Shown here: piece by piece, positions 46,061-55,417 of the stretch
Numbering within the stretch: position 1 is the first letter of the stretch
How the letters are laid out: every line of letters starts with the position of its first letter
Assembly (NCBI RefSeq): GCF_029625335.1
Contig: NZ_CP121111.1
Span: forward strand, 2,728,001 to 2,792,000
Source: Flavobacterium nitratireducens
GTDB lineage: Bacteria; Bacteroidota; Bacteroidia; Flavobacteriales; Flavobacteriaceae
Length of the DNA stretch: 64,000 nt
Direction: 5' to 3'
Made by a program: the position numbers and the translations under genes
The notes under the pieces: generated by a model
Databases searched by the model: none
What the model was told of the DNA's origin: nothing
The model's input: the letters and a program-made list of their open reading frames with translations, nothing else

Positions 46061-47101
46061 TTGAGCACAAAAAAAATGTTTTCAATCGCCGCGATTGTTG
46101 TTATTTCGGGATTGATGATTTATGGATTTGTTCTAATAGGACAAATATTTTCTAATAATACCAAGTTTTCGGAAGAGGAAGTTTATGTACATATCCCAAC
46201 AGACGCTACCTATGCTCAGGCCTTGGATTCTGTAAAACCTTATATTACTCATTTAGATCGTTTTGAAATGGTTGCTAATAAAATGAGTTATCCTGCTAAT
46301 GTGAAATCGGGACGCTTTTTATTGACTAAAGGAATGAATAGTTACGAGTTAGTAAAAGCAATGAGAAACAATATTCCAGTAAAATTAGCTTTCAATAATC
46401 AAGAAAGAATTGAGAATTTAGCAGCTCGTGTAGGTTCTCAAATCGAAGCCGATAGTACTTCTTTGATGAATTCTTTTAAAGATTCTATCTTTTTAAAAGA
46501 AAATGGTTTTACCGAAGAGAATATTTTAACCATGTTTATCCCCAATACGTATGAGGTGTATTGGAATACATCGGCAGATAAGTTTAGAGATAAGATGATT
46601 AAGGAATACCGTAACTTTTGGAACAAAGAACGTGCGGCTAGTGCTCAAAAACAAGGTTTAACACCTACTGAAGCTACGATTTTAGCTTCTATTGTGCACA
46701 AAGAATCGGTTAAAAAGGATGAAAGACCTCGAATTGCAGGGGTTTATTTGAACCGATTGAAAGCAGGAATGCCTCTTCAGGCAGATCCAACAGTGATTTA
46801 TGCTAAAAAGAAAAAGGACAATGATTTTAATCAAACGATTAAACGTGTTTTGTACAACGACCTATTTTTAAATTCACCTTATAATACTTATAAAGTGGTT
46901 GGACTACCTCCAGGACCTATAGCTATGCCTGATATTACGGCATTAGAAGCAGTTTTGAATCCTGAAAAACACGATTATATTTATTTCTGTGCTTCTGTAG
47001 AACGTTTTGGATACCACGAATTTGCAGCAACTTTAGCAGAGCATAACGTAAATGCAAAGAAATATTCGGATTGGATTAGTTCACAAGGTGTTACAAGATA
47101 G
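46061..47101 (+). CDS. mltG: Endolytic transglycosylase MltG
   Basis: Inner-membrane enzyme that cuts nascent peptidoglycan strands and sets glycan length, 346 residues. One transmembrane segment (about residues 8-27) is followed by a LysM-like region and the YceG catalytic domain. The catalytic Glu is Glu215 in IVHKESVKKDERPRIAG and the domain ends with LPPGPIAMPDITALEAVLNP. The frame starts at a TTG (46061); ATG 46076 is an alternative that would delete the lysines before the membrane segment. The next gene starts directly after its stop. Confidence 0.94.
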   Translation: MSTKKMFSIAAIVVISGLMIYGFVLIGQIFSNNTKFSEEEVYVHIPTDATYAQALDSVKPYITHLDRFEMVANKMSYPANVKSGRFLLTKGMNSYELVKAMRNNIPVKLAFNNQERIENLAARVGSQIEADSTSLMNSFKDSIFLKENGFTEENILTMFIPNTYEVYWNTSADKFRDKMIKEYRNFWNKERAASAQKQGLTPTEATILASIVHKESVKKDERPRIAGVYLNRLKAGMPLQADPTVIYAKKKKDNDFNQTIKRVLYNDLFLNSPYNTYKVVGLPPGPIAMPDITALEAVLNPEKHDYIYFCASVERFGYHEFAATLAEHNVNAKKYSDWISSQGVTR

Positions 47102-47102
47102 T

Positions 47103-48017
47103 TTGAAATTTAAAAGTATTATATTCTTTTGTTTGTTGCTGGCAATTTCAAATTGCAAAGCGCAAAGTGGAATAACTTCTTTTTTAAAACCTTCAGATAC
47201 TTTAAACAATAAAAGGCAAAAGGCTGTTTTCGTTTCGGAAGCAGCCTTTTCGGCTATAAGTTTAGTGGGTTTAAACCAATTATGGTACGCTGATTATCCT
47301 CGATCTAAATTTCATTTTATCAATGATAATCAGGAATGGTTGCAAATGGATAAGTTAGGGCATCTCTATTCCTCTTATCATCTGGGCCGATTAGGAAGCG
47401 AAATGTTGCAATGGAGTGGTTCCTCACCTAATAAACAATTGGTTTATGGTGCAGGATTAGGCTTTGCTTTTTTGACCGCTGTTGAAGTTTTAGATGGTTT
47501 CTCTTCGCAATGGGGAGCTTCTTCAGGTGATGTTATTGCCAATGCTACAGGAACGGCTTTGTATGTTTCTCAGGCATTGCTTTGGAATGAACAACGCATT
47601 ACACCAAAATTTTCTTTTCACACTACACGATTTTCCGCTTTAAGACCTGAAGTTTTGGGGGCAAATTTTGCTGAACAAATATTAAAAGATTACAACGGAC
47701 AAACCTATTGGTTGTCGGCTAATTTGAGATCTTTTTTTAAAGCTTCAAAAATCCCAAAAGTTTTGAATATTGCCATAGGTTATGGAGCTGATGGGATGAT
47801 TACTGGAAGAAGCGAAAATCCTATTTTTTTAGCAACTGAAAATCCTTCTAGAACACGTCAATTATATCTGAGTTTTGATGTTGATTTGACAAAAATCGAA
47901 ACGCAATCGCATTTTTTAAAGACTTTTTTTTCTGTTTTTTCTGTTTTGAAAATTCCAGCCCCTACGCTCGAATACATTGTTGGTAAAGGGATTAAGGGAC
48001 ATCTCTTGTATTTCTAA
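47103..48017 (+). CDS. DUF2279 (YfiM-like) exported protein
   Basis: A 304-residue envelope protein. The N-terminus has a hydrophobic signal sequence (SIIFFCLLLAISNCKAQ), and the Cys there may be a lipidation site, though the lipobox is weak. The middle (QMDKLGHLYSSYHLGRLGSEMLQWSG) and the GAGLGFAFLTAVEVLDGFSSQWGASSGD segment match DUF2279, a family of unknown function. The frame opens earlier (47052), but this would overlap mltG; the TTG at 47103 lies right after the mltG stop and was chosen. The long C-terminal part (from about residue 180) looks like extended beta structure. Confidence 0.85.
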   Translation: MKFKSIIFFCLLLAISNCKAQSGITSFLKPSDTLNNKRQKAVFVSEAAFSAISLVGLNQLWYADYPRSKFHFINDNQEWLQMDKLGHLYSSYHLGRLGSEMLQWSGSSPNKQLVYGAGLGFAFLTAVEVLDGFSSQWGASSGDVIANATGTALYVSQALLWNEQRITPKFSFHTTRFSALRPEVLGANFAEQILKDYNGQTYWLSANLRSFFKASKIPKVLNIAIGYGADGMITGRSENPIFLATENPSRTRQLYLSFDVDLTKIETQSHFLKTFFSVFSVLKIPAPTLEYIVGKGIKGHLLYF

Positions 48018-48059
48018 GCTGGATTAATTGCTTGATTTTCAGATTTATGAAAAAAGATG

Positions 48060-48067
48060 TATCTTTG
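48060..48067 (+). promoter_or_regulatory. Putative -7 element for the lysozyme-like gene
   Basis: TATCTTTG matches TAnnTTTG, 46 bases before the ATG at 48114. A TTG lies 25 bases upstream, slightly beyond the usual spacing. Confidence 0.5.
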
Positions 48068-48113
48068 CGTGTAGAAATTTCTGAATGTGACAGGTTTAGA
48101 AGAAATTTAATTT

Positions 48114-48752
48114 ATGATAAAAAAATGGTATTTTTACACCAGTCTGACTGTAATAATAGTCTTTATTAGTTACAGTTTTAAACCACAAAAAACAGAAGAA
48201 AACGAGTGGTTTTTGAAGAAAAATGTTGAAGGAATGCAATACCAATTTCCTTCACTTAAAGAAGAAGCTTATACCAGTTCAAATATTCCTTTTACTGGGA
48301 ATTTATTTATCGGTTTTAAAGAAGCTATCGGATTAAGAGAATCCGAAAACAAGTACAAAAAAGTAAATTCGTTAGGATATTTGGGGAAATATCAATTTGG
48401 TAACGAAACTTTAAGGTCTATTGGAATTCATGACACTCAAAAATTCTTAAGAAGTCCTAAACTACAAGAAAGAGCCTTTGTTGCTTTATTATCTAAAAAC
48501 AAATCCATTTTAAAAGACATTATTGAGAAATACGACGGAAAAGTTGTAGGCGGTGTTTTGATCACAGAATCAGGTATCTTGGCTGCTGCTCATTTAGGAG
48601 GTGCAGGATCTGTAAAACGTTATTTTAAAAATAAGGGTAAACGACAAATTCGAGATGCGTACGGAACTTCGATTCGTAGTTATTTAATCGCTTTTGGAGG
48701 TTATGATACTTCGTTCATTCAACCCAATGTAAATGCGGTTGTTTCCCTTTAA
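48114..48752 (+). CDS. Lysozyme/transglycosylase-like membrane-anchored protein
   Basis: A 212-residue protein with an N-terminal signal-anchor (about residues 5-22). The segment LFIGFKEAIGLRESENKYKKVNS followed by GYLGKYQFGNETL resembles the lysozyme-like fold of lytic transglycosylases, with Glu76 (LRESEN) as the likely catalytic residue. The next conserved region is GGVLITESGILAAAHLGGAGSV near residue 145. It may cut peptidoglycan in the periplasm, but catalysis is inferred only. Similar proteins are often labelled as LysM/peptidoglycan-binding in databases, though no LysM repeat is visible here. Confidence 0.75.
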   Translation: MIKKWYFYTSLTVIIVFISYSFKPQKTEENEWFLKKNVEGMQYQFPSLKEEAYTSSNIPFTGNLFIGFKEAIGLRESENKYKKVNSLGYLGKYQFGNETLRSIGIHDTQKFLRSPKLQERAFVALLSKNKSILKDIIEKYDGKVVGGVLITESGILAAAHLGGAGSVKRYFKNKGKRQIRDAYGTSIRSYLIAFGGYDTSFIQPNVNAVVSL

Positions 48753-48771
48753 TAGTAAACCAAAAAAAGAT

Positions 48772-48804
48772 AAGAGTCATTTGTTTATAAATGGCTCTTT
48801 TTTT
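48772..48804. terminator. Terminator between the lysozyme-like gene and scpA
   Basis: AAGAGTCATTT pairs with AAATGGCTCTT (one T-G pair) around GTTTAT, followed by T7. The 3' end touches the scpA stop codon on the other strand. Confidence 0.8.
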
Positions 48805-50968
48805 AGGAGTTAATTTCGTCAATAAAAAGGCTTAAAATGCTACAAGCTATTTTACTGATATTCGTGCCAGGTCCAAAAATAGCAGCTGTTCCAGCATCAA
48901 ATAAGTATTGATAATCCTGATTAGGGATTACTCCGCCTACAACGACCATAATGTCTTCACGGCCTAATTTTTTTAATTCTTCGATTACTTGTGGAACCAG
49001 TGTTTTGTGTCCAGCCGCAAGTGAAGAAACACCTAAGATATGAACGTCATTTTCCACGGCTTGTTTCGCTACTTCAAATGGTGTTTGAAAAACTGGAGCA
49101 ATATCTACATCAAAACCAATATCGGCAAAGGCAGTAGCTACTACTTTAGCGCCACGGTCATGACCATCTTGCCCCATTTTGGCAACCATAATCCTAGGGC
49201 GACGACCTTCTTGTTTAGCAAAAACATCGGCTAGGTGTTTTGCTTTTTCAAAATGTTTGTTCTTTTTTATTTCCTTACTATACACTCCACTAAACGATTT
49301 AATTTGTGCTTTATGTCTTCCGTAAACCGTTTCTAATGCCTGACTAATTTCGCCCAATGTGGCTCTTTCTCGTGCAGCTTCAACGGCAAATTCTAGTAAA
49401 TTACCAATTCCATTTTCGGCGCAAAGTCTTATTTTTTCTATAGCTTCCTTTACTTTCGAAGCATCGCGTTTGGCTTTAACCTGACGTAATCGTTCCAATT
49501 GTTGGTTGCGAACTTTTTCAATATCAATATTTAAGATATTTAAAGATACTTCTTTTTTGGCTTGAAATTTATTAACCCCCACAATTATATCCTGTTCGCT
49601 ATCAATGCGGGCTTGTTTTCGGGCAGCGGCTTCTTCAATTCGCATTTTTGGAATTCCAGTAGTTAAGGCTTTGGTCATTCCGCCAAGGGATTCGATTTCT
49701 TCAATATGTTTCCAGGCTTTTTGGGCTATTTTATGTGTCAAACTTTCCACATAATAGCTTCCAGCCCAAGGGTCAACCGTTTTAGTAATCTTTGTTTCTT
49801 CTAATAAATACAATTGCGTGTTTCGGGCTATTCGTGCCGAAAAATCACTTGGCAAAGCCATAGCCTCGTCTAAGGCATTAGTGTGTAAAGACTGAGTGCC
49901 ACCTAAAACAGCGGCTGCAGCTTCAATACAGGTTCGAGCCACATTATTAAAAGGATCTTGGGCAGTCAAGCTCCATCCGCTAGTTTGGCAATGGGTTCTT
50001 AAAATCAGTGATTTTGGATTTTTAGGATGAAAACTTTTCATGAGTTTGGTCCAAATCATTCTGGCAGCTCTCATTTTGGCAATTTCCATAAAATGATTCA
50101 TTCCAATACCCCAAAAGAAAGATAATCTGGGTGCAAATTCGTCAATTTTCATTCCAGTGGACAATCCAGTTCTCACGTATTCTATACCATCGGCGAGGGT
50201 GTAGGCTAATTCAATATCGGCCGTTCCTCCTGCTTCCTGAATGTGATAACCCGAAATGGAAATCGAATGAAATTTGGGCATTTTTTTGCTGCAATATTCA
50301 AAAATGGATGCAATAATTTTCATCGATGCTTCTGGTGGATAAATGTAAGTGTTGCGCACCATGAATTCTTTTAGGATGTCATTTTGAATCGTTCCCGAAA
50401 GTTGTTCTGGAGGAACACCTTGTTCTTCTGCAGCAACAATATAAAAAGCCATTATAGGTAAAACGGCTCCGTTCATCGTCATGGAAACCGACATTTTATC
50501 CAAAGGAATTTGGTCAAATAAAATTTTGAAATCTTCTACGGTATCAATTGCCACGCCTGCTTTACCAACATCGCCTACCACACGTTCATGGTCGGAATCA
50601 TAGCCCCGATGTGTGGCTAAATCAAAAGCAATGGAAAGTGCTTCCTGACCTGCTTTGAGATTTCGTTTGTAAAAAGCATTGCTTTCTTCTGCGGTTGAAA
50701 AACCTGAATACTGTCGGATTGTCCAGGGCTTTTGAACGTACATGGTCGTGTGTGGGCCACGAAGATAGGGAGGAAAACCCGCCCCAAAATCCAAATGTTC
50801 TAAATCTTCAATATCCTCTTCTTTATAGTTTTGTTTCAACTCAATTCCTTCGGCTGTAACAAAATTTTCAGTTGCCGAATTTTCTTTTGCAAAAGAATAT
50901 TCGAAACTAGAATTAGCTTCGGATGGCTGAGTTTTGAGTTGAATATGTCGGAGGTCTTTTCGAATCAT
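48803..50968 (-). CDS. scpA: Methylmalonyl-CoA mutase large (alpha) subunit
   Basis: B12-dependent enzyme converting (R)-methylmalonyl-CoA and succinyl-CoA, 721 residues. A catalytic TIM barrel occupies roughly residues 60-500, including [25 protein letters not shown] substrate-binding sequence (present as [11 protein letters not shown]). The C-terminal cobalamin-binding domain carries the DxHxxG motif in GQDGHDRG near residue 610 and the SxL...GG region ([11 protein letters not shown] and VVVGGVIP). It is 40 bases downstream of the small subunit gene. Together they link propionyl-CoA and odd-chain or branched acyl-CoA to the TCA cycle. The MeaB chaperone gene was not found in this window. 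Confidence 0.97.
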   Translation of the reverse strand: MIRKDLRHIQLKTQPSEANSSFEYSFAKENSATENFVTAEGIELKQNYKEEDIEDLEHLDFGAGFPPYLRGPHTTMYVQKPWTIRQYSGFSTAEESNAFYKRNLKAGQEALSIAFDLATHRGYDSDHERVVGDVGKAGVAIDTVEDFKILFDQIPLDKMSVSMTMNGAVLPIMAFYIVAAEEQGVPPEQLSGTIQNDILKEFMVRNTYIYPPEASMKIIASIFEYCSKKMPKFHSISISGYHIQEAGGTADIELAYTLADGIEYVRTGLSTGMKIDEFAPRLSFFWGIGMNHFMEIAKMRAARMIWTKLMKSFHPKNPKSLILRTHCQTSGWSLTAQDPFNNVARTCIEAAAAVLGGTQSLHTNALDEAMALPSDFSARIARNTQLYLLEETKITKTVDPWAGSYYVESLTHKIAQKAWKHIEEIESLGGMTKALTTGIPKMRIEEAAARKQARIDSEQDIIVGVNKFQAKKEVSLNILNIDIEKVRNQQLERLRQVKAKRDASKVKEAIEKIRLCAENGIGNLLEFAVEAARERATLGEISQALETVYGRHKAQIKSFSGVYSKEIKKNKHFEKAKHLADVFAKQEGRRPRIMVAKMGQDGHDRGAKVVATAFADIGFDVDIAPVFQTPFEVAKQAVENDVHILGVSSLAAGHKTLVPQVIEELKKLGREDIMVVVGGVIPNQDYQYLFDAGTAAIFGPGTNISKIACSILSLFIDEINS

Positions 50969-51008
50969 TTGGGTGCTTTTTTACCAATGTATAATTACTA
51001 ATTGAATT

Positions 51009-52379
51009 TTATTTTTCTTCGGCTGCGAGTCGTTCCTGTTCAATTTTCTCAGCCAAACGTTTTTCAATTATAGGTGTTATCAGGGTTTTTCGGGGTTTTA
51101 TTTTTACAAAAGGATACAACTCGATTTTGTCTTTCATTTTGTCTTTTGGATTCTGGTATTTGTTAGTTCCAATTAAGATTTCCTTATCCGAATCAAAAAG
51201 CTGTTGTTCTTTGTCGGCGCTTTCTTGAATTTTTCTTTTGATAATACCTTCATTCAGTTGTTTTAAAAAACCTCCGTTGGCTTCAATTTCTTTAAACAAT
51301 TGCAACCCTTTTTCAGCCAGTTGTTGTGTCAAAGTTTCGATATAATAACTGCCGTTAGCGGGATTGTTGACTTTGTCAAAATAACTTTCGTCTTTCAGGA
51401 TCAACAATTGGTTACGTGCCATTCGGTCGCCAAATTCATTGCTTTTATGATAAATCGCATCGTAAGGCAAATTGGCAACAGCATCCGCACCACCTATTAT
51501 GGCCGTCATGCATTCGGTAGTGGTGCGCAACATATTCATATTGTAATCGTACAAGGTTTTGTTGCGTTTAGTTGGGGTTACCAAAAGATGGCAATCTTTG
51601 TCATGGTAGTATTCCTTGGCGATTAAATGAAATAGTAAGCGCAAAGCACGAAGCTTGGCAATTTCGAAAAAATAATTGCTGCCTACGGCCACTTCAAAAA
51701 CAATCGATTGATGAATCGTAGGAACACGGTTGAAATATTCATTGGCATGCGCCAAACCATAAGCCAGTTGTTGCACCATATTGGCACCCGCATTTTGGTA
51801 CAAGCCCATATCGATGCTTATCAACGAACTTTCTTGAGTGTTTTTGGAAAGGATTTGCAGGCTTTCGAAATTGTTTTTTTCTTTGGTCTGGAACCAATTT
51901 CCTTCATGGGCTAATTGTCCGATAGGATCCAGATTGTAAAAAACCTTCGCTTTTTTTTGTGCAACAATAGAATTTATTTTCGAAATAGATTCTACCGATA
52001 GAAATTTGAAATCAAAATAGATCGGAGTGTTTTCTAATGGCAAACTTGCAAGCAGTTGTGCAATATCCAGCGATTCATCGGTTATGGTAAAACGCAAACT
52101 TTCAGCACCTCTATTGAGTGAATCTAAAGCTCGGTCTATCGATTTTTGGATATCAAAAACAAAGATGTTTTGGCATATTTTAAATTCGGTGGCATGGGTA
52201 GGAGCAGTAGCAATTTGGCTATAGTCGTCCCCATGATAAAAAGGTCTGACTTTAATGTCTTCGGGTGAATTCCAAACTAAACTTTCATTATAGTCGGCTC
52301 CATCCAATTCGAATTGGATTTTTTGTTTCCATTGTTTGGATGAAACAGCATCGAATTCTTCGAATAGTGGAGTAGCCAT
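51009..52379 (-). CDS. mutA: Methylmalonyl-CoA mutase small (beta) subunit
   Basis: A 456-residue partner of the catalytic large subunit. It resembles the TIM-barrel part of the large subunit (for example KLRALRLLFHLIAKEY and NGSYYIETLTQQLAEKGL) but lacks the C-terminal cobalamin-binding domain, so it is not catalytic by itself and stabilises the heterodimer. It starts at an ATG (52379) and is followed by the large-subunit gene after 40 bases. Upstream is a palindromic repeat, not an obvious promoter. Confidence 0.95.
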   Translation of the reverse strand: MATPLFEEFDAVSSKQWKQKIQFELDGADYNESLVWNSPEDIKVRPFYHGDDYSQIATAPTHATEFKICQNIFVFDIQKSIDRALDSLNRGAESLRFTITDESLDIAQLLASLPLENTPIYFDFKFLSVESISKINSIVAQKKAKVFYNLDPIGQLAHEGNWFQTKEKNNFESLQILSKNTQESSLISIDMGLYQNAGANMVQQLAYGLAHANEYFNRVPTIHQSIVFEVAVGSNYFFEIAKLRALRLLFHLIAKEYYHDKDCHLLVTPTKRNKTLYDYNMNMLRTTTECMTAIIGGADAVANLPYDAIYHKSNEFGDRMARNQLLILKDESYFDKVNNPANGSYYIETLTQQLAEKGLQLFKEIEANGGFLKQLNEGIIKRKIQESADKEQQLFDSDKEILIGTNKYQNPKDKMKDKIELYPFVKIKPRKTLITPIIEKRLAEKIEQERLAAEEK

Positions 52380-52437
52380 TTTAGTTTGGGTTTAATTTTT
52401 CCTTTTGAAAGATTTATTATTTCTATAAAAATGCTTT

Positions 52438-52526
52438 AACACCTCCCTAGCCCTCCTCAAGGAGGGAATTTTATCGATGTTTTGGCATTATTCCCCTCTT
52501 GAGAGGGGTTAGGGGTGTGTTTTTTA
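52438..52526. repeat. Palindromic intergenic element (REP/MITE-like)
   Basis: The element begins AACACCTCCCTAGCCC and ends GGGTTAGGGGTGTGTT, nearly inverted. Each arm has its own hairpin: CCCTCC-TCAA-GGAGGG and CCCCTC-TTGA-GAGGGG. A 20-odd-base spacer separates the arms. Palindromic units of this type recur in Bacteroidetes genomes. Confidence 0.75.
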
Positions 52527-52547
52527 ATTTATTGTAAACCTGATTGT

Positions 52548-52871
52548 TTATTTTTTCTCAATCGTGTCGCCTTCAAATTCAATGATATAGATATCCTCGC
52601 TGTCTTTTTTCATATAGTATTTTTCGCGGGCGTATTTTTCAACTTGGTCAGGATTTTTGAGTTGTTTTATTTGTGACTCATCTTTTTTAATTTCCTCCTG
52701 ATAATAGTTTTTGTTGTCTTCTAATTCTTCAATTTGATTGTCTAAAACACGATGATCAAAATAAGAATAATTGTCCAGAAATAACATCCAAACGACGAAA
52801 AATAATAAGGACCAAATGTATTTGTTACTTAAAAATTTGAACCAAGCTTTTTCTTTATAGGGGTTTGTCAT
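52548..52871 (-). CDS. FtsB/DivIC-type septum formation protein
   Basis: A 107-residue bitopic protein. A short cytoplasmic start is followed by one transmembrane helix (about residues 19-31, SLLFFVVWMLFLDNY) and a coiled coil (about residues 42-70, EELEDNKNYYQEEIKKDESQ). The C-terminal motif VEKYAREKYYMKK is typical of the FtsB/DivIC family, which bridges late divisome proteins. The open frame starts 48 bases earlier; ATG 52871 gives the usual N-terminus. Confidence 0.9.
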   Translation of the reverse strand: MTNPYKEKAWFKFLSNKYIWSLLFFVVWMLFLDNYSYFDHRVLDNQIEELEDNKNYYQEEIKKDESQIKQLKNPDQVEKYAREKYYMKKDSEDIYIIEFEGDTIEKK

Positions 52872-52902
52872 GAGTTGTTCTTTGTGTATTATTATGATTA
52901 AA

Positions 52903-52979
52903 AACGATTCTCGATACATTTCTTATAGAATCCTGAAGAGTCAGGATTCTATAAGAAACACTCGAATTGACGTTTTTAA
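52903..52979. repeat. Perfect palindrome between udk and the FtsB-like gene
   Basis: TTCTTATAGAATCCTGA (52920-52936) pairs perfectly over 17 bp with its partner at 52941-52957 around an AGAG loop. An outer AAAACG and CGTTTT pair extends it. The unusually long stem may be the udk terminator on the minus strand or a mobile palindromic unit. Confidence 0.65.
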
Positions 52980-53014
52980 TATTCGCGTTACGGCGTCATA
53001 AAATTACAATAAAA

Positions 53015-53623
53015 TTATAGAATTTTTTGATTAATTACGCTGCGAAGCATGTCAATGGCTACAGTGTTGTAATGATTGTTTGGAATAATGATATCCGCGT
53101 AGGCTTTAGTAGGCTCAATAAATTGTTCGTGCATTGGTTTTAAGGTTTTTTGATAGCGGTTTAACACCTCGTCCATATCACGACCACGTTCGGCGATGTC
53201 TCTTTTTAAACGACGGATTAAACGTTCATCGGCATCGGCGTGAACAAAGATCTTGATATCAAATAAATCTCTTAATTCGGCATGCACCAAAATCAAAATA
53301 CCTTCTACTAGCATTACTTTTCTGGGATGGGTGCTAATGGTATCTTCCGTACGGTTGTGTGTCACAAAGGAATAGACGGGCTGCTGAATCGTTTTGCCAG
53401 CTTTGAGTTGGTTAAGATGTTCCACCAATAAATCAAAATCAATGGCTCTGGGATGGTCAAAGTTAATCAAAGCACGTTCGTCATAACTCAAATGACCTGT
53501 AGGTTTATAGTAGGAATCCTGAGAAAGTACGCCTACTTCGGCATCCGGTAACTGATTCATAATTTGCTGCACCACCGTGGTTTTTCCACTTCCTGTACCG
53601 CCTGTAATTCCTATAATAAGCAT
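53015..53623 (-). CDS. udk: Uridine kinase
   Basis: Phosphorylates uridine and cytidine in pyrimidine salvage, 202 residues. The Walker A motif GGTGSGKTT is at residues 8-16. Other conserved parts are VLSQDSYYKPTGHLS (near residue 33), NFDHPRAIDFD (near 54) and RLIRRLKRDIAERGRDMDEVLNRYQ (near 135). A TATTTTTG -7 element lies just upstream. The next gene on the minus strand is the FtsB-like protein, separated by a large palindrome. Confidence 0.96.
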   Translation of the reverse strand: MLIIGITGGTGSGKTTVVQQIMNQLPDAEVGVLSQDSYYKPTGHLSYDERALINFDHPRAIDFDLLVEHLNQLKAGKTIQQPVYSFVTHNRTEDTISTHPRKVMLVEGILILVHAELRDLFDIKIFVHADADERLIRRLKRDIAERGRDMDEVLNRYQKTLKPMHEQFIEPTKAYADIIIPNNHYNTVAIDMLRSVINQKIL

Positions 53624-53648
53624 AAAAGGGTTTTGTTTGATTTGCTAA

Positions 53649-53656
53649 CAAAAATA
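53649..53656 (-). promoter_or_regulatory. Putative -7 element of udk
   Basis: TATTTTTG on the minus strand lies 25 bases before the udk ATG. The words around it (CCTATTTTTG) are the same as at the ribD promoter. Confidence 0.45.
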
Positions 53657-53790
53657 GGTATTTTATATAAAGGAATTTTGGATTTTGTGGGGAAAAGTTG
53701 AGGTGTTCTTAATTGTTTTTTTGTGCCATATAAAAGGATTCGTACGGCAGCGTGGGAAGGAAAACCCAAAAACCACATTTAAAAGCCTAC

Positions 53791-53938
53791 AAAAAAAGAG
53801 GCAGAATAGCCTCTTGAAATTCTTCTAACTAATTTATCGAAAACCCCATAGGGATGGATGTAGAGCGGTTCCGTTCAACACGAGTTTCATTGTTGGCTCT
53901 GCGAGCCCAACGAAACTCTAGCTGTTGGCGGTAGTACT
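53791..53938 (-). repeat. Cassette-type 3' repeat, copy A
   Basis: On the minus strand the repeat starts within a few bases of the stop codon of the exported-protein gene with ACTACCGCCAACAGCTAGAG. It has an imperfect central hairpin (GTTTCGTTGGGCTC against GAGCCAACAATGAAAC), then GTGTTGAACGGAACC, CATCCATCCCTATGG, AGTTAGAAGAATTTC, and ends in an intrinsic terminator (AGAGGC/GCCTCT plus T7). It is about 85 percent alike to copy B at 54590-54727 except for the central loop. The design (AAC near one end, GTT near the other, variable hairpin centre, position right after a gene) resembles integron attC sites, which is an inference. Confidence 0.7.
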
Positions 53939-53939
53939 C

Positions 53940-54401
53940 TTAATCCCAATGATTCCATATCGTATAAGTTTTAATGTGGACTGGAACACCATTTTTCAAT
54001 TTGTATGTTGACAACGGTGTTATACTTTCGGGAAATGATTCTCTTTTCCAAATTAAACTGTCAGGAAAATTTCTCTTATAGTTTAATACAAGTTTAGAAC
54101 TCAATTTAAAACTATCAGTTATAAAAAAGTTTTTTATTTCTTTATCCGAATACACACCGAATCTATAATTATATTTAGCTACATATTCAGGTATTCCAGC
54201 TCCACTTCGAGTGATTGTGAAAATGGTATCGGCTTTCTCTTTAAAGAAATAAACACTATATATGTAAATATTTCCTTTACTTGGATTTTTGACAGGATAA
54301 GTTTTTTGATAATCAATCATGACATTTCGAAAGTCACTTTATAAATCACTTTTTGAGCAAGCTGCTAAAAATAATGGAATTAAAAACAATATTTTTCTCA
54401 T
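53940..54401 (-). pseudogene. Small lipoprotein with an internal stop
   Basis: The frame starts at ATG 54401 with a lipoprotein signal (MRKILFLIPLFLAAC, lipobox LAAC, Cys at residue 15), reads SKSDL and stops at TAA 54339-54341. The same frame continues with SDFRNVMIDYQKTYPV and runs to 53940, giving a 153-residue protein if the stop is ignored. The remaining part (VYFFKEKADTIFTITRSGAGIPEYVAKYNYRFGVYSDKE and so on) is basic and rich in Tyr and Phe and is not recognised. Start at ATG 54320 would give a 126-residue protein without signal. It is followed at once by repeat copy A, suggesting a cassette-like unit. It is either a decayed gene or has a sequencing error. Confidence 0.65.
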
Positions 54402-54589
54402 AGTATTTTTCAGTATTATCGGCAACGTCAGTTAGTCTAAAAACCACCGGACCACGTTTTTTTTTGTTGATTATACTGTAAATATAGCTGATTTAGCTTA
54501 CAGAATTTATTTATTAGTCAAAAATAATTTTAATTCTAGGATTAAAAATAAGGTCATAAATCGGCTTAAAATTTATCCTAAAAAGAGGC

Positions 54590-54727
54590 ACAATAGCCTC
54601 TTGAAATTCATCTAACTCGCTTGTCGAAAACTCCATAGGGATGGATGTTGAGAGGTTCCGTTCAACACGGGCTTCATTGTTCGTGCTACGCACGCAACGA
54701 ATCCCTTAGCTGTTAGTGGCAGTTTAT
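54590..54727 (-). repeat. Cassette-type 3' repeat, copy B
   Basis: On the minus strand the repeat starts immediately after the stop of the DUF4304-like gene: ACTGCCACTAACAGCTAAGG, central hairpin region with TTCGTTG and GAACAATGAA, then GTGTTGAACGGAACC, CATCCATCCCTATGG, GAGTTAGATGAATTTC and a terminator hairpin AGAGGC/GCCTCT plus T5. It aligns with copy A along its whole length except for the tip of the central hairpin. The end motif GTTAGAT fits the integron consensus GTTRRRY. Confidence 0.72.
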
Positions 54728-54728
54728 T

Positions 54729-55399
54729 CTATTTTAATTGTTTAATTAAATTGCCCAAATATACCTTCGTCAATTCTTTTTGCTTTTTACTTTTCGTTTC
54801 GTCAATTAGTTTATTATAGTATTTTGAAGCCTTGTCAATTACTATTTCAGAAAACTGTCTTGCAATTTCTGGTTTATTAATTTTTAAGTTTATCTCTTTT
54901 AGTAACCAAATAAAATTGAACTCATTATAAACATAGTATTTGTCTAGAAGAACAACTCTCTCTTTAGTCAAAAAATCATTAGGTTTTATTCTGTCAAATG
55001 GGCTGGGGAAATTATTGAAGTCTTGATAGAATTTTTCTCCAAATTTTTCTAATGCTTCAAATATTTGATTTAAAGACTTGATATTGTCATCTGCATTGTC
55101 TCGGAATGTCCAGTGATAATCGCCTTCTCCCTTTGGGCTAAGTCTTTGTCTAACCAAGAACTTGCATAAGAAACTTTACTTGGGTCAGTTTTACCTGCTA
55201 AATCAGGAATAAAGTCAAAGTGAATGGCAGTCTCACAGTAAACGGAGCCTCCATGCCACGAACTTTGAATACCTAAAATTTGTATAATGTTATTCTCGGT
55301 AGTTCTATAAAAATTAAAACCACTTCCTTTCCAACTTATTTCCCTAAGTCATGGAGCTAAAAATTTTGTTGATAGCTTTTTGAATTCGCTTGCGTTCAT
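54729..55399 (-). pseudogene. DUF4304-like protein, disrupted by a stop and a frameshift
   Basis: Starting at ATG 55399 the frame reads MNASEFKKLSTKFLAP, then TGA (55349-55351), and continues as LREISWKGSGFNFYRTTENN and FDFIPDLAGKT to about 55150. The rest (RQRLSPKGEGDYHWTFRDNADDN and onwards, ending NLIKQLK) is in another frame. One added base near 55151-55156 (for example a third T in TGGTTA on the minus strand) would join them as SSWFRQRLSP and give 223 residues. The pattern of a N-terminal 'KFLAPKLREIGWKGSGFNFYR' type sequence recalls DUF4304, a family of unknown function; this assignment is moderate. It is flanked by repeat C upstream and repeat B downstream. Confidence 0.7.
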
Positions 55400-55417
55400 T
55401 TTATTTGTAGAGGTTGT

